A stretch of DNA of 43,971 nt, from NCBI GenBank assembly GCA_002084705.1, contig NBLX01000004.1, forward strand, positions 1-43,971, given 5' to 3'. The stretch comes from Desulfobacteraceae bacterium 4572_35.1 (lineage in GTDB: Bacteria; Desulfobacterota; Desulfuromonadia; Desulfuromonadales; Desulfuromonadaceae). Positions 16,208-24,842 of this stretch are shown here, piece after piece. Under the pieces are notes generated by a model. It worked only from the letters and a program-made list of their open reading frames with translations. It ran no database searches and was not told the DNA's origin. Position 1 is the stretch's first letter. Each line of letters opens with the position of its first letter. The translations under genes and the position numbers were made by a program.

Positions 16208-17072
16208 CGCCCATGATCCTTTTGCCGGTTAGTTGCAAAAAAACATCTTCCAAGGTAGTTTCCCGGATGCGCACAGACAATTCCAACTGCTCCAATCGTT
16301 GCATCGCCGTTGTTCGATCGATAAAAAACTCGTTCTCCAGATTACCGTCCTCGTAGATATCAAGAACATAGTGACCGACACGCTGCTTCAGCTCATTTGG
16401 AGTTCCTGAAGCAATTATCTTTGCTCTATCCATAATCATAACCCGTTGTGCCAGACTTTCTGCCTCTTCAATATAATGAGTTGTAAGGAAAACTGTACAT
16501 TGCTGCTCAATGTTAATGCGTCGCAAAAACGCCCACATACAACGCCGACTGTGAGGATCAAGCCCCACAGTAGGCTCATCAAGAAAAAGGATTTTCGGCT
16601 GATGAAGTAACGCCCTGGCAATAACTAATTTCCGTTTCATCCCGCCAGAGAGTTTACCTGCCGGAGTATGGCGCTTTGCATACAAATCAGCAAAATCGAG
16701 GCAAAAATTGATGCGTTCATGAAGCATCTGCCCGCGCAATCCAAACAGCACACCATGAACCCGCAAGTTTTCAGCAACCGTTAGCTCCTTATCAATATTA
16801 TTGTGTTGCGGCACCACACCAATCATCTGTTTTACCGCCAGCCGAGCTGGATCAAACAGTTCCCCGCGATAACTAACCTCACCACTGTCGGGAATCAACA
16901 ACCCAGTCAACAAATTAATCGTCGTCGTCTTCCCTGCGCCATTAGGGCCAAGAAATGCGAACAGTTCGCCCCGATACACCTGAAAGCTAATCCCAGCAAC
17001 CGCCAGTTTCGTGCCAAAACTGCGCGTCAGATCCGCCACATTGATTTCTAAAATCGGTGCTAACAAAGTCAT
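16200..17072 (-). CDS. ABC-2 type transporter ATP-binding protein
   Basis: The 290-residue ATPase has Walker A GPNGAGKTT at about residue 43, signature LSGGMKRKL, Walker B ILFLDEPTVGLDP, and switch His in TTHYIEEAE, followed by a C-terminal domain typical of exporter ATPases (TTLEDVFLQLTGK). AAGGA precedes the ATG. The gene pairs with the adjoining ABC-2 permease, which is broken here, so the exporter may be inactive. Its place between cbiJ and the importer genes suggests a role linked to cobalamin or metal handling, but no substrate is evident. Confidence 0.88.
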   Translation of the reverse strand: MTLLAPILEINVADLTRSFGTKLAVAGISFQVYRGELFAFLGPNGAGKTTTINLLTGLLIPDSGEVSYRGELFDPARLAVKQMIGVVPQHNNIDKELTVAENLRVHGVLFGLRGQMLHERINFCLDFADLYAKRHTPAGKLSGGMKRKLVIARALLHQPKILFLDEPTVGLDPHSRRCMWAFLRRINIEQQCTVFLTTHYIEEAESLAQRVMIMDRAKIIASGTPNELKQRVGHYVLDIYEDGNLENEFFIDRTTAMQRLEQLELSVRIRETTLEDVFLQLTGKRIMGDA

Positions 17073-17122
17073 TCCTTTTAATGCGCCATAAACAAAAAAG
17101 GTTCGTAAAACTCCAGAAAGAG

Positions 17123-17929
17123 TTATACAGACCTGCCGTTTTCAAGTCTTATCACGTCTAAAAACAATGATCTGCTCACGCCAGCAACCAATTGTCCGAC
17201 ATCTTCAAAAACCTGACAAAATCCCGGCGCTACACTAGGTCGCCGAACAACAATCACCTGACAGTTTTCCCGTCGCGCTGCACTGATTTTTTCCACAACA
17301 CCACCGCGAATGCCACTATCTTTGGTAACCAGCAGCCCAATTTTTTTATTACGTATCAGGTTGCGATTCTCCGTTTCACTAAATGGACCACGGCCAACAA
17401 TCCGCGACTCAACCGGCAAACCTGCTCGTTCGCAAAGCTGCTCCGATTCACAATACGGAAGTACCCTGGCATAAAGAGGGATGTGATGTTTTTTAAGTAA
17501 TTCGACATAAGGATCAAGTTGTCGTGAACCGATGGTCAACAACACTGGCACGGCAAACTTAACGGCCAGAGCCGCCGCCGCAAAGTGATCTGCGACAAAA
17601 CAGATCCCCTCTTCCTCAGCAATGGCGGTCATTTGTCGTTGATAGCGAAAACAAGGAACCTGCGCGCGTTGAGATGCTGCAGCAACACTCGCATGAAGTT
17701 GAAGCGCATATGGATGACTGCCATCGACCACAACACGAATCGATTCCGCCACGATCAGAGCAACAATGCCGTCTCTATCAAGTCGGCCACAACGCCGCCG
17801 AATCGCCGGATGAACACCGACATCAAGGGGAGCATCGGTCGCCGTTGAGACTAGAACAGGGTGACCACTCTGTGCCAAAGCCATCGCTAAACCGGCCGTT
17901 TCACTGGTGCCACCGAAAACCAAAATCAC
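17123..17929 (-). CDS. cbiJ: Cobalt-precorrin-6A reductase
   Basis: The enzyme reduces the macrocycle of cobalt-precorrin-6A with NAD(P)H. The 268 residues open with ILVFGGTSETAGLA, the GGTxE/S start of the CobK/CbiJ family, then VVDGSHPYALQLHASV, the family's D(A/G)(T/S)HP(Y/F)A motif, RIVGRGPFSETENRNLI and VTKDSGIRGG. The start is GTG at 17929, overlapping the cbiH stop by 4 bases. A 50-base gap separates it from the ABC ATPase gene. Confidence 0.92.
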   Translation of the reverse strand: MILVFGGTSETAGLAMALAQSGHPVLVSTATDAPLDVGVHPAIRRRCGRLDRDGIVALIVAESIRVVVDGSHPYALQLHASVAAASQRAQVPCFRYQRQMTAIAEEEGICFVADHFAAAALAVKFAVPVLLTIGSRQLDPYVELLKKHHIPLYARVLPYCESEQLCERAGLPVESRIVGRGPFSETENRNLIRNKKIGLLVTKDSGIRGGVVEKISAARRENCQVIVVRRPSVAPGFCQVFEDVGQLVAGVSRSLFLDVIRLENGRSV

Positions 17930-18717
17930 TTGTAATATCCCCGAGGTGTCACCATTTTGCCATGGATCATCTGAGTAGAGCTGTTACCAATAATCACCAA
18001 TGAACGCATGCCGATCTTTTCATCAAGAAAGTTGTCCAGATCGGAATAAACAATCTGTTGTGATTCTTCACTAATCGCCGTAACGATTCCCACTGGAGTC
18101 ATTCCAGGACGATGACGACGTATAATAGTCGCTGCATCATCAAGCTGATGTATCCGCTTGCTACTGCGAGGGTTGTAAAGAGAGAGCACCATATCAGCCG
18201 CAGCAACAGCTTCCAACCGTTTAACTATCATCTCCCATGGTACCAGCAGATCACTCAGACTAATAGTCGCCGAATCGAGCATCAGCGGCGCGCCTAATTG
18301 AGCAGCAGCAGCATTGGCAGCACTCACTCCTGCAACCACTTCAATATTGACATCACAGTTTTCGGCTGCCGCCATTTCGAATGCCAGCCCCGCCATACCG
18401 TAAACTCCGGCATCACCGGATGAAATCAGCGCAACAGTTTCACCCAGTAAGACCCGCTGCAAAGCAACACGGCAACGCTGCGACTCTTTACGCATCCCCG
18501 AAGTTATAACTTCTTTCCCGCCACACAAATCGGCAATCGACGCAATGTAAGGGTCGTAACCGACGACAACAGAACTGGCAAAAATTGCCGCCTCGGCGCG
18601 GCGAGTACGGTCTAAACGGTTTCCGGGACCGATGCCAACGACAAACAGTTTTCCTGCGCCACTGCGATGGTGATTCCCTGACACGCCTGTTTCTGAACTA
18701 TTAATGATGTCCTCCAC
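17926..18717 (-). CDS. cbiH: Cobalt-precorrin-3B C17-methyltransferase
   Basis: The protein carries out methylation at C17 and ring contraction using SAM. After an extended N-terminus of about 22 residues come GKLFVVGIGPGNRLDRTRRA, VVGYDPYIASI, ALISSGDAGVYGMAGL, VVAGVSAANAAAAQLGAPL and SLYNPRSSKR, all CobJ/CbiH landmarks. The reading uses a GTG at 18717 and overlaps cbiG by 106 bases; a second in-frame GTG at codon 12 would shorten the overlap to about 73. The true start is uncertain but no ATG is available closer to the core. Confidence 0.9.
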   Translation of the reverse strand: MEDIINSSETGVSGNHHRSGAGKLFVVGIGPGNRLDRTRRAEAAIFASSVVVGYDPYIASIADLCGGKEVITSGMRKESQRCRVALQRVLLGETVALISSGDAGVYGMAGLAFEMAAAENCDVNIEVVAGVSAANAAAAQLGAPLMLDSATISLSDLLVPWEMIVKRLEAVAAADMVLSLYNPRSSKRIHQLDDAATIIRRHRPGMTPVGIVTAISEESQQIVYSDLDNFLDEKIGMRSLVIIGNSSTQMIHGKMVTPRGYYK

Positions 18718-19412
18718 CCTGCCAAAAGTGCTGCCGGTTCGGCAACAGCTGGCAGGTTTACCTGTTGTTCAACAAAAACTGATGACTGAAAATTACGCTG
18801 GCAGTCACGGATACGCTCACTACTGATAATACGTAATGGAATATTTAATTGTTTAGCAGCGGCACAAAGTCCAGCTTCTTCGGCCTTAACATCAGCCGTT
18901 GCCAGATAACGGACCCGTTCGAGAGGAAGAGATTTCTCATCGAGAACCGAATTGACGGCAACAAGAATATCGTTTCCCGTTTTGCCCTTACGGCAGCCGA
19001 TACCAACAATCAGATCTTTAACCGCCTCTGTCGTGGTCGAAACCATCGGTTCGGCATCAAGGATATTGCCCACCCGCACCGCCAAATCATTCGCTCCCCC
19101 TTCGTGACCACTAAGAAGACTGATTGCTGTACGACCACCAACATCAACCACGATAACTGCCGGGTCAGAAAGCTTACTCTGTACCGATGAGGCAATGGAA
19201 CGAATCACCAACCCAGCGGGCGCGACAAAAATCAAACCTGCATACTGCGTAAAAATTTCCGGTACCAACACCATCACCTTTGAAAATGAGATAGTCTCAT
19301 CCAACCTAGGCAAGGCTTCATGAAGATAAAGATCTAGACCATCCAAAGACTGTTTTAACTGCTCACAAACCAGTACCCCTTGCGGTGAAAAAGTGATTGC
19401 TGCCAGTTTCAT
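18612..19412 (-). CDS. cbiG: Cobalt-precorrin-5A hydrolase
   Basis: The enzyme opens the delta-lactone of cobalt-precorrin-5A with release of acetaldehyde. The 266-residue protein has the CbiG N-terminal region (AGLIFVAPAGLVIRSIA, VVVDVGGRTAISLLSGHEGGANDLA) and C-terminal domain (LIVGIGCRKGKT, RYLATADVKAEEAGL). The GHxGGAN segment is diagnostic. It overlaps cbiF by 4 bases (ATGA) and cbiH by about 106 bases; the overlapped tail beyond ITIAVAQ lies outside the conserved domain. Confidence 0.92.
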   Translation of the reverse strand: MKLAAITFSPQGVLVCEQLKQSLDGLDLYLHEALPRLDETISFSKVMVLVPEIFTQYAGLIFVAPAGLVIRSIASSVQSKLSDPAVIVVDVGGRTAISLLSGHEGGANDLAVRVGNILDAEPMVSTTTEAVKDLIVGIGCRKGKTGNDILVAVNSVLDEKSLPLERVRYLATADVKAEEAGLCAAAKQLNIPLRIISSERIRDCQRNFQSSVFVEQQVNLPAVAEPAALLAGWRTSLIVQKQACQGITIAVAQENCLSLASVPETV

Positions 19413-20185
19413 TTTTGACCAGCCACAGAACTATCCTCAGCCTGCCGGTAACCGTGGCTAAAATGACGATGGTAAAGTTTTGATACCGGAATATCCCGCG
19501 CCAGAGCCGGTCCAACGACAATCATTGCCGTTTTTTTGATCTGCGCAGCATCGACCTTAGCGGCAATATCGGCCAAGGTCGCTGAAATCACAACTTCATC
19601 GGGCCATGACGCATGAAATACCACCGCTGCCGGGCAGTCGCTGCCATACCAATTTGCCAGTTCAGCTGTAACATCAACCACTTTATGAACTGAAAGAAAC
19701 AAACAGAGAGTCGACTGGGTGCGCGCCAGATGCTCCAGCTCCTGTGCCGCAGGCATCGGAGTGCGCCCGGATGTTCGGCTAAGAATAATCGTCTGGGCAA
19801 TTTCAGGAGCTGTCAATTCGGTTTTTAAACTTGCAGCGGCCGCTTGAAAAGAGCTGATTCCCGGGACAATCTCGTAATCAATATCATGGCGGTCGAGGAT
19901 ATTCATCTGCTCACGAATCGCCCCGTAAATCGATGGATCACCGGTATGCAGGCGGATCAAATCAATATCGCGCTGCTGCGCCTGCTTGAATACCTCTTCT
20001 ATCTCCTCCAGCGTCATCCCTGCCGAATCATACAAATCAGCAGTTTCAGGAACTATAGCAACAACCTCAGGACTCACCAGCGAACCAGCATAAATACAGA
20101 TCTGACAATGGCTTAATACGCGCTGCGCCTGAACAGTTAAAAGGTCGGGATTCCCCGGTCCAGCACCAACAAAAATAACCTTCAT
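19409..20185 (-). CDS. cbiF: Cobalt-precorrin-4 C11-methyltransferase
   Basis: The enzyme transfers a methyl group from SAM to C11. Of its 258 residues the start KVIFVGAGPGNPDLLTVQAQ, IYAGSLVSPEVV, IRLHTGDPSIYGAIREQM and IVPGISSFQAAAASL are CobM/CbiF signatures. The stop codon directly abuts the downstream face of cbiL (20186), and cbiG begins within its last codon. The C-terminal 20 residues are poorly conserved. Confidence 0.93.
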   Translation of the reverse strand: MKVIFVGAGPGNPDLLTVQAQRVLSHCQICIYAGSLVSPEVVAIVPETADLYDSAGMTLEEIEEVFKQAQQRDIDLIRLHTGDPSIYGAIREQMNILDRHDIDYEIVPGISSFQAAAASLKTELTAPEIAQTIILSRTSGRTPMPAAQELEHLARTQSTLCLFLSVHKVVDVTAELANWYGSDCPAAVVFHASWPDEVVISATLADIAAKVDAAQIKKTAMIVVGPALARDIPVSKLYHRHFSHGYRQAEDSSVAGQK

Positions 20186-20908
20186 TCAACTTTGCTCCAT
20201 AGATGTGTCAACCAAGATAATTGCCAGATTTCCTGCAGATGGATCGGCCTCTTGCAATCTGGTCAGATCGGTTTCAATCCGCTGATCGGGCAGCCCGGCT
20301 CTGGCAACAAACACGGCGTGTTCCAGCAAGTTAAACTCCACCAACAGATCGAGTATCTGGGCTAAACGCTTGCCAATCTTCATCAGCACCAGCGTCCCCC
20401 CTTTTTTGATAGCTGCACGCAAAGAATCCCGATCCATCACCGTCGGCAAAATCGTCACCGACTGATCGCCCTCTCCCACGGCAAATTCGGTCAAAGCTGC
20501 AGCATGGGCGTAAGCACTGACTCCAGGAATAACCGTCACAGGAATCTCGTACCATTGTTGTCGTAACGCCCGCAACAGATAAATGCTGACGGAATACAAC
20601 AGCGGGTCACCAAGAGTAACAAAAGCGACATCTTTCCCCTGCTTTATCTCATCAATGATAACCCCGGCAACCTGCTGCCAATGATCCTGCCGTTGCTGGG
20701 AGTTTATACCAAGAGAAAACTTGACGGTATGCACTATGCAATTTTCTGCGGCATAGGATTGAACCACATCAGCTAACCAGCTCTGACGACTTAAAGGTGA
20801 AGTTGGGATATAAATAACTGCTGCTTGCTGTAGTGATCTGACCGCTTTAAGCGTCAACAACTCCGGATCGCCAGGACCAACACCCACTGCGTAAAACATT
20901 CCGCTCAT
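20186..20908 (-). CDS. cbiL: Cobalt-precorrin-2 C20-methyltransferase
   Basis: The enzyme methylates C20 of cobalt-precorrin-2. The 240 residues contain MFYAVGVGPGDPELLTLKA, FVTLGDPLLYSVSIYLLRAL, VIPGVSAYAHAAALTEFAV and LVLMKIGKRLAQILDLL, matching CbiL/CobI closely and with intact GPGDP. It is therefore the better candidate for the housekeeping activity than the paralogue at 12327. It overlaps cbiE by 4 bases. Confidence 0.92.
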   Translation of the reverse strand: MSGMFYAVGVGPGDPELLTLKAVRSLQQAAVIYIPTSPLSRQSWLADVVQSYAAENCIVHTVKFSLGINSQQRQDHWQQVAGVIIDEIKQGKDVAFVTLGDPLLYSVSIYLLRALRQQWYEIPVTVIPGVSAYAHAAALTEFAVGEGDQSVTILPTVMDRDSLRAAIKKGGTLVLMKIGKRLAQILDLLVEFNLLEHAVFVARAGLPDQRIETDLTRLQEADPSAGNLAIILVDTSMEQS

Positions 20909-21537
20909 AGCAATAAATCCCGTCTCAGCAACAGCAGGACAGTACGCGCAGGGAAAACCGCTTGACGCAATTTATCAGCACTATAAAACGGGCGAATTGT
21001 TTCATTTTCAAAAGTCAGATTTTCACAGCTGACCACCTGATAAGCCTCGCCGAGCTCAACTAATCGATCGGCGACCCAGGCAATAGCCACTGTATCCCCT
21101 GCCAGCAATGCAATGCGATCATACTGAGCAAGGCATGCGGTCGTTTCTTTAGGGATACGCCCATGCGCACTGATGAGCAAAGCCGAGTTCCAACTCAGAG
21201 CCAATCGGGAAAACGCCACCTGTATCGAGCTGACACCCGGAATTACACGACAATTTTTCCGTCCGAAACGACGGACAACCAATTGTGCCAGACTGAACAA
21301 GCCGCTATCGCCAGAAACCAACAAGCAGATATTACGCTTCCGCAATAGCTCCAATTGATCGAGAATAACGGACATTGATCCGCGCACCTCAATCCGTTGA
21401 GAACCAACCTCGGGGAACAGGGCTAACAAATGCCCCGCTCCGACCAGCACATCAGCCTGCTCAACGCTATGACGAGCCACAGGGGCAAGATAGTCGACAT
21501 GACCAGGACCACAGCCGACAATATCAATCGGTCTCAT
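20905..21537 (-). CDS. cbiE: Cobalt-precorrin-7 C5-methyltransferase
   Basis: The 210-residue protein starts with RPIDIVGCGPGHVDYLAPVA, followed by VLVGAGHLLALFP, LLVSGDSGLFSLAQLV and VIPGVSSIQVAFSRLALSW, characteristic of CbiE. It methylates C5. In many bacteria CbiE is fused to or followed by CbiT, which methylates C15 and decarboxylates; here the protein stops at CbiE length and the next gene is cbiL, so CbiT must be encoded elsewhere or replaced. Overlaps with cbiD and cbiL are 4 bases each. Confidence 0.9.
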   Translation of the reverse strand: MRPIDIVGCGPGHVDYLAPVARHSVEQADVLVGAGHLLALFPEVGSQRIEVRGSMSVILDQLELLRKRNICLLVSGDSGLFSLAQLVVRRFGRKNCRVIPGVSSIQVAFSRLALSWNSALLISAHGRIPKETTACLAQYDRIALLAGDTVAIAWVADRLVELGEAYQVVSCENLTFENETIRPFYSADKLRQAVFPARTVLLLLRRDLLL

Positions 21538-22589
21538 TTTTTCACCACGGGGGCAAAATTGCCCGACTGCCCAATAATCTGTCGTTTAAGATTGATCAAC
21601 ACCACTGCAATCTGCGGCAGTTGGCGGTAAGTTCGCTCAATTTGGTAACGCACAGCAGTCGCAACGCGGTTCCCAAGTTGCAACCGCTGATCCACATCGA
21701 GAAATTCCATAAACACCTCTTCTACGGTGTTCACCTGAGACAACTCCTGATCAAACAACTTCTCAGCCAGTCCGCTGACATAAGGAACAGCACTGTCTGA
21801 TTGAGCCGAATGAGTTTGCCACTGTCCTTGAGCCAGTTTAGCAAGTTTACCGGGGTGTCCCACCACCAAAATATGTTCGAATTGATGCTTCGCAGTTTCT
21901 GCCAGCATATAGCCCCATTCGTTACCGACATCAACGATCTGTTCCGGCCCCACAGTAAAATAGCGCTGTGCCGCCTTGTTACCCATATGTCCCGGCACCA
22001 AAACCAGTTTTTTGATCTGCGCTGCAACCGCGACATCGAGAGAACATTTCAACGCATCGCGCAAAGCCGGAGCACTGAACGGTCGTACCCGTCCACTGGT
22101 TCCTAAAATTGAAATTCCGCCAACAATTCCAAGACGGGGATTAAATGTTTTTTCAGCCAACTCTGTTCCTGCAGGAACAGACACGGTGACATCAAAACCA
22201 CCATCACTCACTTCTGCAAGTGCTGCCCGAATCATTTGACGTGGTCCAGGATTAATGGCCGCCTCCCCCGGGGGAATCGCCAAGCCAGCTCGGCTGACAA
22301 TACCAACCCCATCACCGGCTAAAAAGCGAATATCGTGCAAATCATTCGCTTTAACTGTCACCAAAATATCGGTACCGTGGGTTACATCGGGATCATCACC
22401 GGCATCCTTGACAACTGTCGCCGTAGCCTCCGAAGAATCGCCAGACAGGGCAGAAATCATGTAACTTAAACGGGTACCATCAGGCAGTGGTACCACTACT
22501 CTTTCTCGCCGCTCACCTTCTAGCAACAGTAATGCTGCTGCTTTCGCCGCCAATGCTGCACAGGTTCCTGTCGTAATCCCACCCTTCAA
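21534..22589 (-). CDS. cbiD: Cobalt-precorrin-5B C1-methyltransferase
   Basis: The enzyme methylates C1 in the anaerobic pathway. The 351-residue protein has GGITTGTCAALAAKAAAL at the start (GxTTGTCAxAA is the family hallmark), VKDAGDDPDVTHG, GVGIVSRAGLAIPPGEAAINPGPR and VVGHPGKLAKLA. The start is read as TTG at 22589, with AAGGGG about 7 bases upstream; no ATG or GTG lies between the upstream in-frame stop and the conserved motif. Some 95 bases separate it from cbiC. Confidence 0.92.
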   Translation of the reverse strand: MKGGITTGTCAALAAKAAALLLLEGERRERVVVPLPDGTRLSYMISALSGDSSEATATVVKDAGDDPDVTHGTDILVTVKANDLHDIRFLAGDGVGIVSRAGLAIPPGEAAINPGPRQMIRAALAEVSDGGFDVTVSVPAGTELAEKTFNPRLGIVGGISILGTSGRVRPFSAPALRDALKCSLDVAVAAQIKKLVLVPGHMGNKAAQRYFTVGPEQIVDVGNEWGYMLAETAKHQFEHILVVGHPGKLAKLAQGQWQTHSAQSDSAVPYVSGLAEKLFDQELSQVNTVEEVFMEFLDVDQRLQLGNRVATAVRYQIERTYRQLPQIAVVLINLKRQIIGQSGNFAPVVKK

Positions 22590-22668
22590 TGGAAACCCCT
22601 TCCCCTCATGAAAAACAGTCTTGATTAAGAGACTTGTACTATATAATTCCGGTAGTAGTTAGCTCTGA

Positions 22669-22701
22669 GTTGAGCACGTGCACATCATACTGAAATTACA
22701 T
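22669..22701. repeat. Short intergenic repeat, copy B
   Basis: This is the counterpart of 726-755, with the same gttga, cacgtgc, catcatac and ttacat blocks. It overlaps the stop codon and the last codons of cbiC. A shared role, for example in mRNA ends, is speculative. Confidence 0.4.
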
Positions 22702-23374
22702 TCTGCTCAGCGATAACAGATAAGGCATGCAGTGTCGCCACAGCCAATGGGCTACCCCCGCGCCGTCCATTCAAGACAATGTAAGATAGCCCCGTTGTTA
22801 TCAGTTCATCTTTACTTTCAAGAACATGCACAAAACCGACCGGCATCCCAATAACCAACGCCGGACGAATGTTATCTTCAACCGCCATACGGTTAAGTTC
22901 AAGCAATGCCACAGGAGCATTGCCGATCAGCACAATCGCCCCATCCAGTTTTTTCCCCGCTTTGCGAATAGCAAACAGTGAACGGGGTAAACCCTCCCGC
23001 TTTGCCTCGGCAACAACATCTTCATCAGCAACATAACAAAGGATGCTCTCCCGCTCATAGGCAGGGTTGAGTTTTTTCAGGCGGGCGACAGATAATCCTG
23101 AACGAATCATATTGCTATCAGCGTAGATAGGTGCTCCACTTCGCAGCGCCACCCCAGCAGCGGCAATCGCCTGAGGAGAAAACTTGACCAACCCGCACAT
23201 TGCAAAGTCGGCAGTGGTGTGAATGAGCCGTCGCACCACCTGCCATTCCTGCGACGAATAACCGTGTGCAGGAGCCTCTGCATCAATAGCAGCAAAGGAA
23301 CGATCCTCAATCTGCTGTCCAGTGATCGGGTTTTCCAACAAAGAGTAAATCAACGGTCGACTAATTTTTTTCAC
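22685..23374 (-). CDS. cbiC: Cobalt-precorrin-8 methylmutase
   Basis: The enzyme moves the methyl group from C11 to C12, forming cobyrinic acid. The protein has ENPITGQQIEDRSFAAID at the start, VVRRLIHTTADFAM with the catalytic His, FSPQAIAAAGVALRSGAPIYADSNMI, and IGNAPVALLEL and IGMPVGFVHVLESK near the end. I place the start at GTG 23374 (229 residues) because CAGGAG lies six bases before it; longer in-frame readings from 23389 or 23458 add residues outside the family. It follows cbiA by 43 bases. Confidence 0.92.
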   Translation of the reverse strand: MKKISRPLIYSLLENPITGQQIEDRSFAAIDAEAPAHGYSSQEWQVVRRLIHTTADFAMCGLVKFSPQAIAAAGVALRSGAPIYADSNMIRSGLSVARLKKLNPAYERESILCYVADEDVVAEAKREGLPRSLFAIRKAGKKLDGAIVLIGNAPVALLELNRMAVEDNIRPALVIGMPVGFVHVLESKDELITTGLSYIVLNGRRGGSPLAVATLHALSVIAEQNVISV

Positions 23375-23417
23375 AAAAAACTCCTGCATCACATCAAAAG
23401 AATACGAATCGTGGATT

Positions 23418-24842
23418 TCATTCTGCACTATCCTCAGAAAAACTCTCAAGCCGAGCATTCTGCAGTTTTGCTAAAAAACATTGCAACGCTTCTGGTCGTG
23501 AGGCCAAATGGAGATGGGCATAACTTGCCAGCACACGCTCTTTTTGATAACCCTCAGGATAAGAATTGCCGCTGCGATTTTGCTTTAGCTGGTAAACAGC
23601 GCGCCAACCATCCTTTCCCTGAGGATCATCAATCAGCTCCGAATAGTGGAATTCGTGACCACGGAAAACATCCCCCTGCTGTCCAAACAATGAATCATCC
23701 AGGAGTGTCACCTCGACATAACCCAGAGCCTTACGGTTTTGCAACATTTTTGCCCACACCGGTAAAACTCCAACGAGAGGAACCCGCTCATCTGCCTGTT
23801 CAATCCCTTGGGTCAGATAGATCAAGCCGCCACATTCGGCATAGACAGGCTTACCACGGTTACAAAAAGCGTTGACCTCTTCAATCATTAAGCGGTTCTC
23901 TGCCAACTGACGGGCATAGACTTCTGGATACCCGCCCCCAAGATAGAGCCCATCGATCTTTTCGGGCAAACTCTTGTCACGCAGTGGTGAAAAGAAAACT
24001 ATTTCACATCCCTGCTGTTTGAGGGCAACAAACAGATCGGCATAATAAAATTGAAACGCCTCATCGTACGCCACAGCGAGGCGCAAATTATCATTCTCTT
24101 TAACGATAGTTGCCGTATCTGGCGATACAAGAGATGCTGCTTCGTTGGCTTGGCGCAACAATAAATCGAGATCAATCTGCTCCTCAGCCGCATCAGCCAA
24201 CTGACTGACTATTGCCGCATCAAGATGTTGCTCACTTGCCGAAACCAACCCCAAATGACGACTAGACAGTGAAGGCAAGCTGTCACGGCAAAGTGCCCCC
24301 AACAGTGGCGCTTGACCGGCATTTTCCAATGCTGTTTTGAGTAAAGCAACATGCGATGCTGTACCGCAGCGATTTGCTAAAATCCCAGCGAGATGCACAT
24401 CGTCTTCAAACTCATTGTAACCTTTTACCAATGCGGCAATACTGCGAGCCATACCATGGCTGTTAACAACCAGGACCACCGGCACCTGTAACCAGGCTGA
24501 AATCTCAGCACTGCTGCCACACAAATCCTTACTGCTGCTACCATCAAACAACCCCATCACCCCTTCAATAAGACTAATATCGGCGGTAGCAGAAACGGTG
24601 TAGAACAACTCCCGCACATAGCCCTCTTGGCTCATCCAACCATCGAGGTTATAACAGGGTCGCGCCGAAACCTGGGTCAAATGTCCGGGATCAAGATAAT
24701 CCGGTCCAACTTTAAAAGTTTGAACCGTAAGCCCCCGCCGCCGTAGTGCTGCCACCAATGCCAAAGTGATAGTCGATTTACCAACTGCGCTGTGAACTCC
24801 GGCGATCATCAGTCGCGGTCGATTACAATCTAGCACCGACAT
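23418..24842 (-). CDS. cbiA: Cobyrinic acid a,c-diamide synthase
   Basis: This is the glutamine-dependent amidotransferase that amidates the a and c side chains using ATP. The 474 residues have an N-terminal P-loop-like segment VHSAVGKSTITLALVAAL, TFKVGPDYLDPGHL and SLIEGVMGLFDG, and a C-terminal class I glutaminase-like domain with GLYLGGGYPEVYA and the nucleophile Cys in YAECGGLIYL near residue 340, plus GHEFHYSEL. The ATG shares a base with the stop of cobO. Confidence 0.94.
   Translation of the reverse strand: MSVLDCNRPRLMIAGVHSAVGKSTITLALVAALRRRGLTVQTFKVGPDYLDPGHLTQVSARPCYNLDGWMSQEGYVRELFYTVSATADISLIEGVMGLFDGSSSKDLCGSSAEISAWLQVPVVLVVNSHGMARSIAALVKGYNEFEDDVHLAGILANRCGTASHVALLKTALENAGQAPLLGALCRDSLPSLSSRHLGLVSASEQHLDAAIVSQLADAAEEQIDLDLLLRQANEAASLVSPDTATIVKENDNLRLAVAYDEAFQFYYADLFVALKQQGCEIVFFSPLRDKSLPEKIDGLYLGGGYPEVYARQLAENRLMIEEVNAFCNRGKPVYAECGGLIYLTQGIEQADERVPLVGVLPVWAKMLQNRKALGYVEVTLLDDSLFGQQGDVFRGHEFHYSELIDDPQGKDGWRAVYQLKQNRSGNSYPEGYQKERVLASYAHLHLASRPEALQCFLAKLQNARLESFSEDSAE

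Noticed and set aside
23219-23875. A plus-strand gene of 218 residues
   Set aside because: It lies antisense to cbiC and cbiA, is rich in His, Pro and Arg, and has no family pattern; it is a shadow of the coding frames below it.
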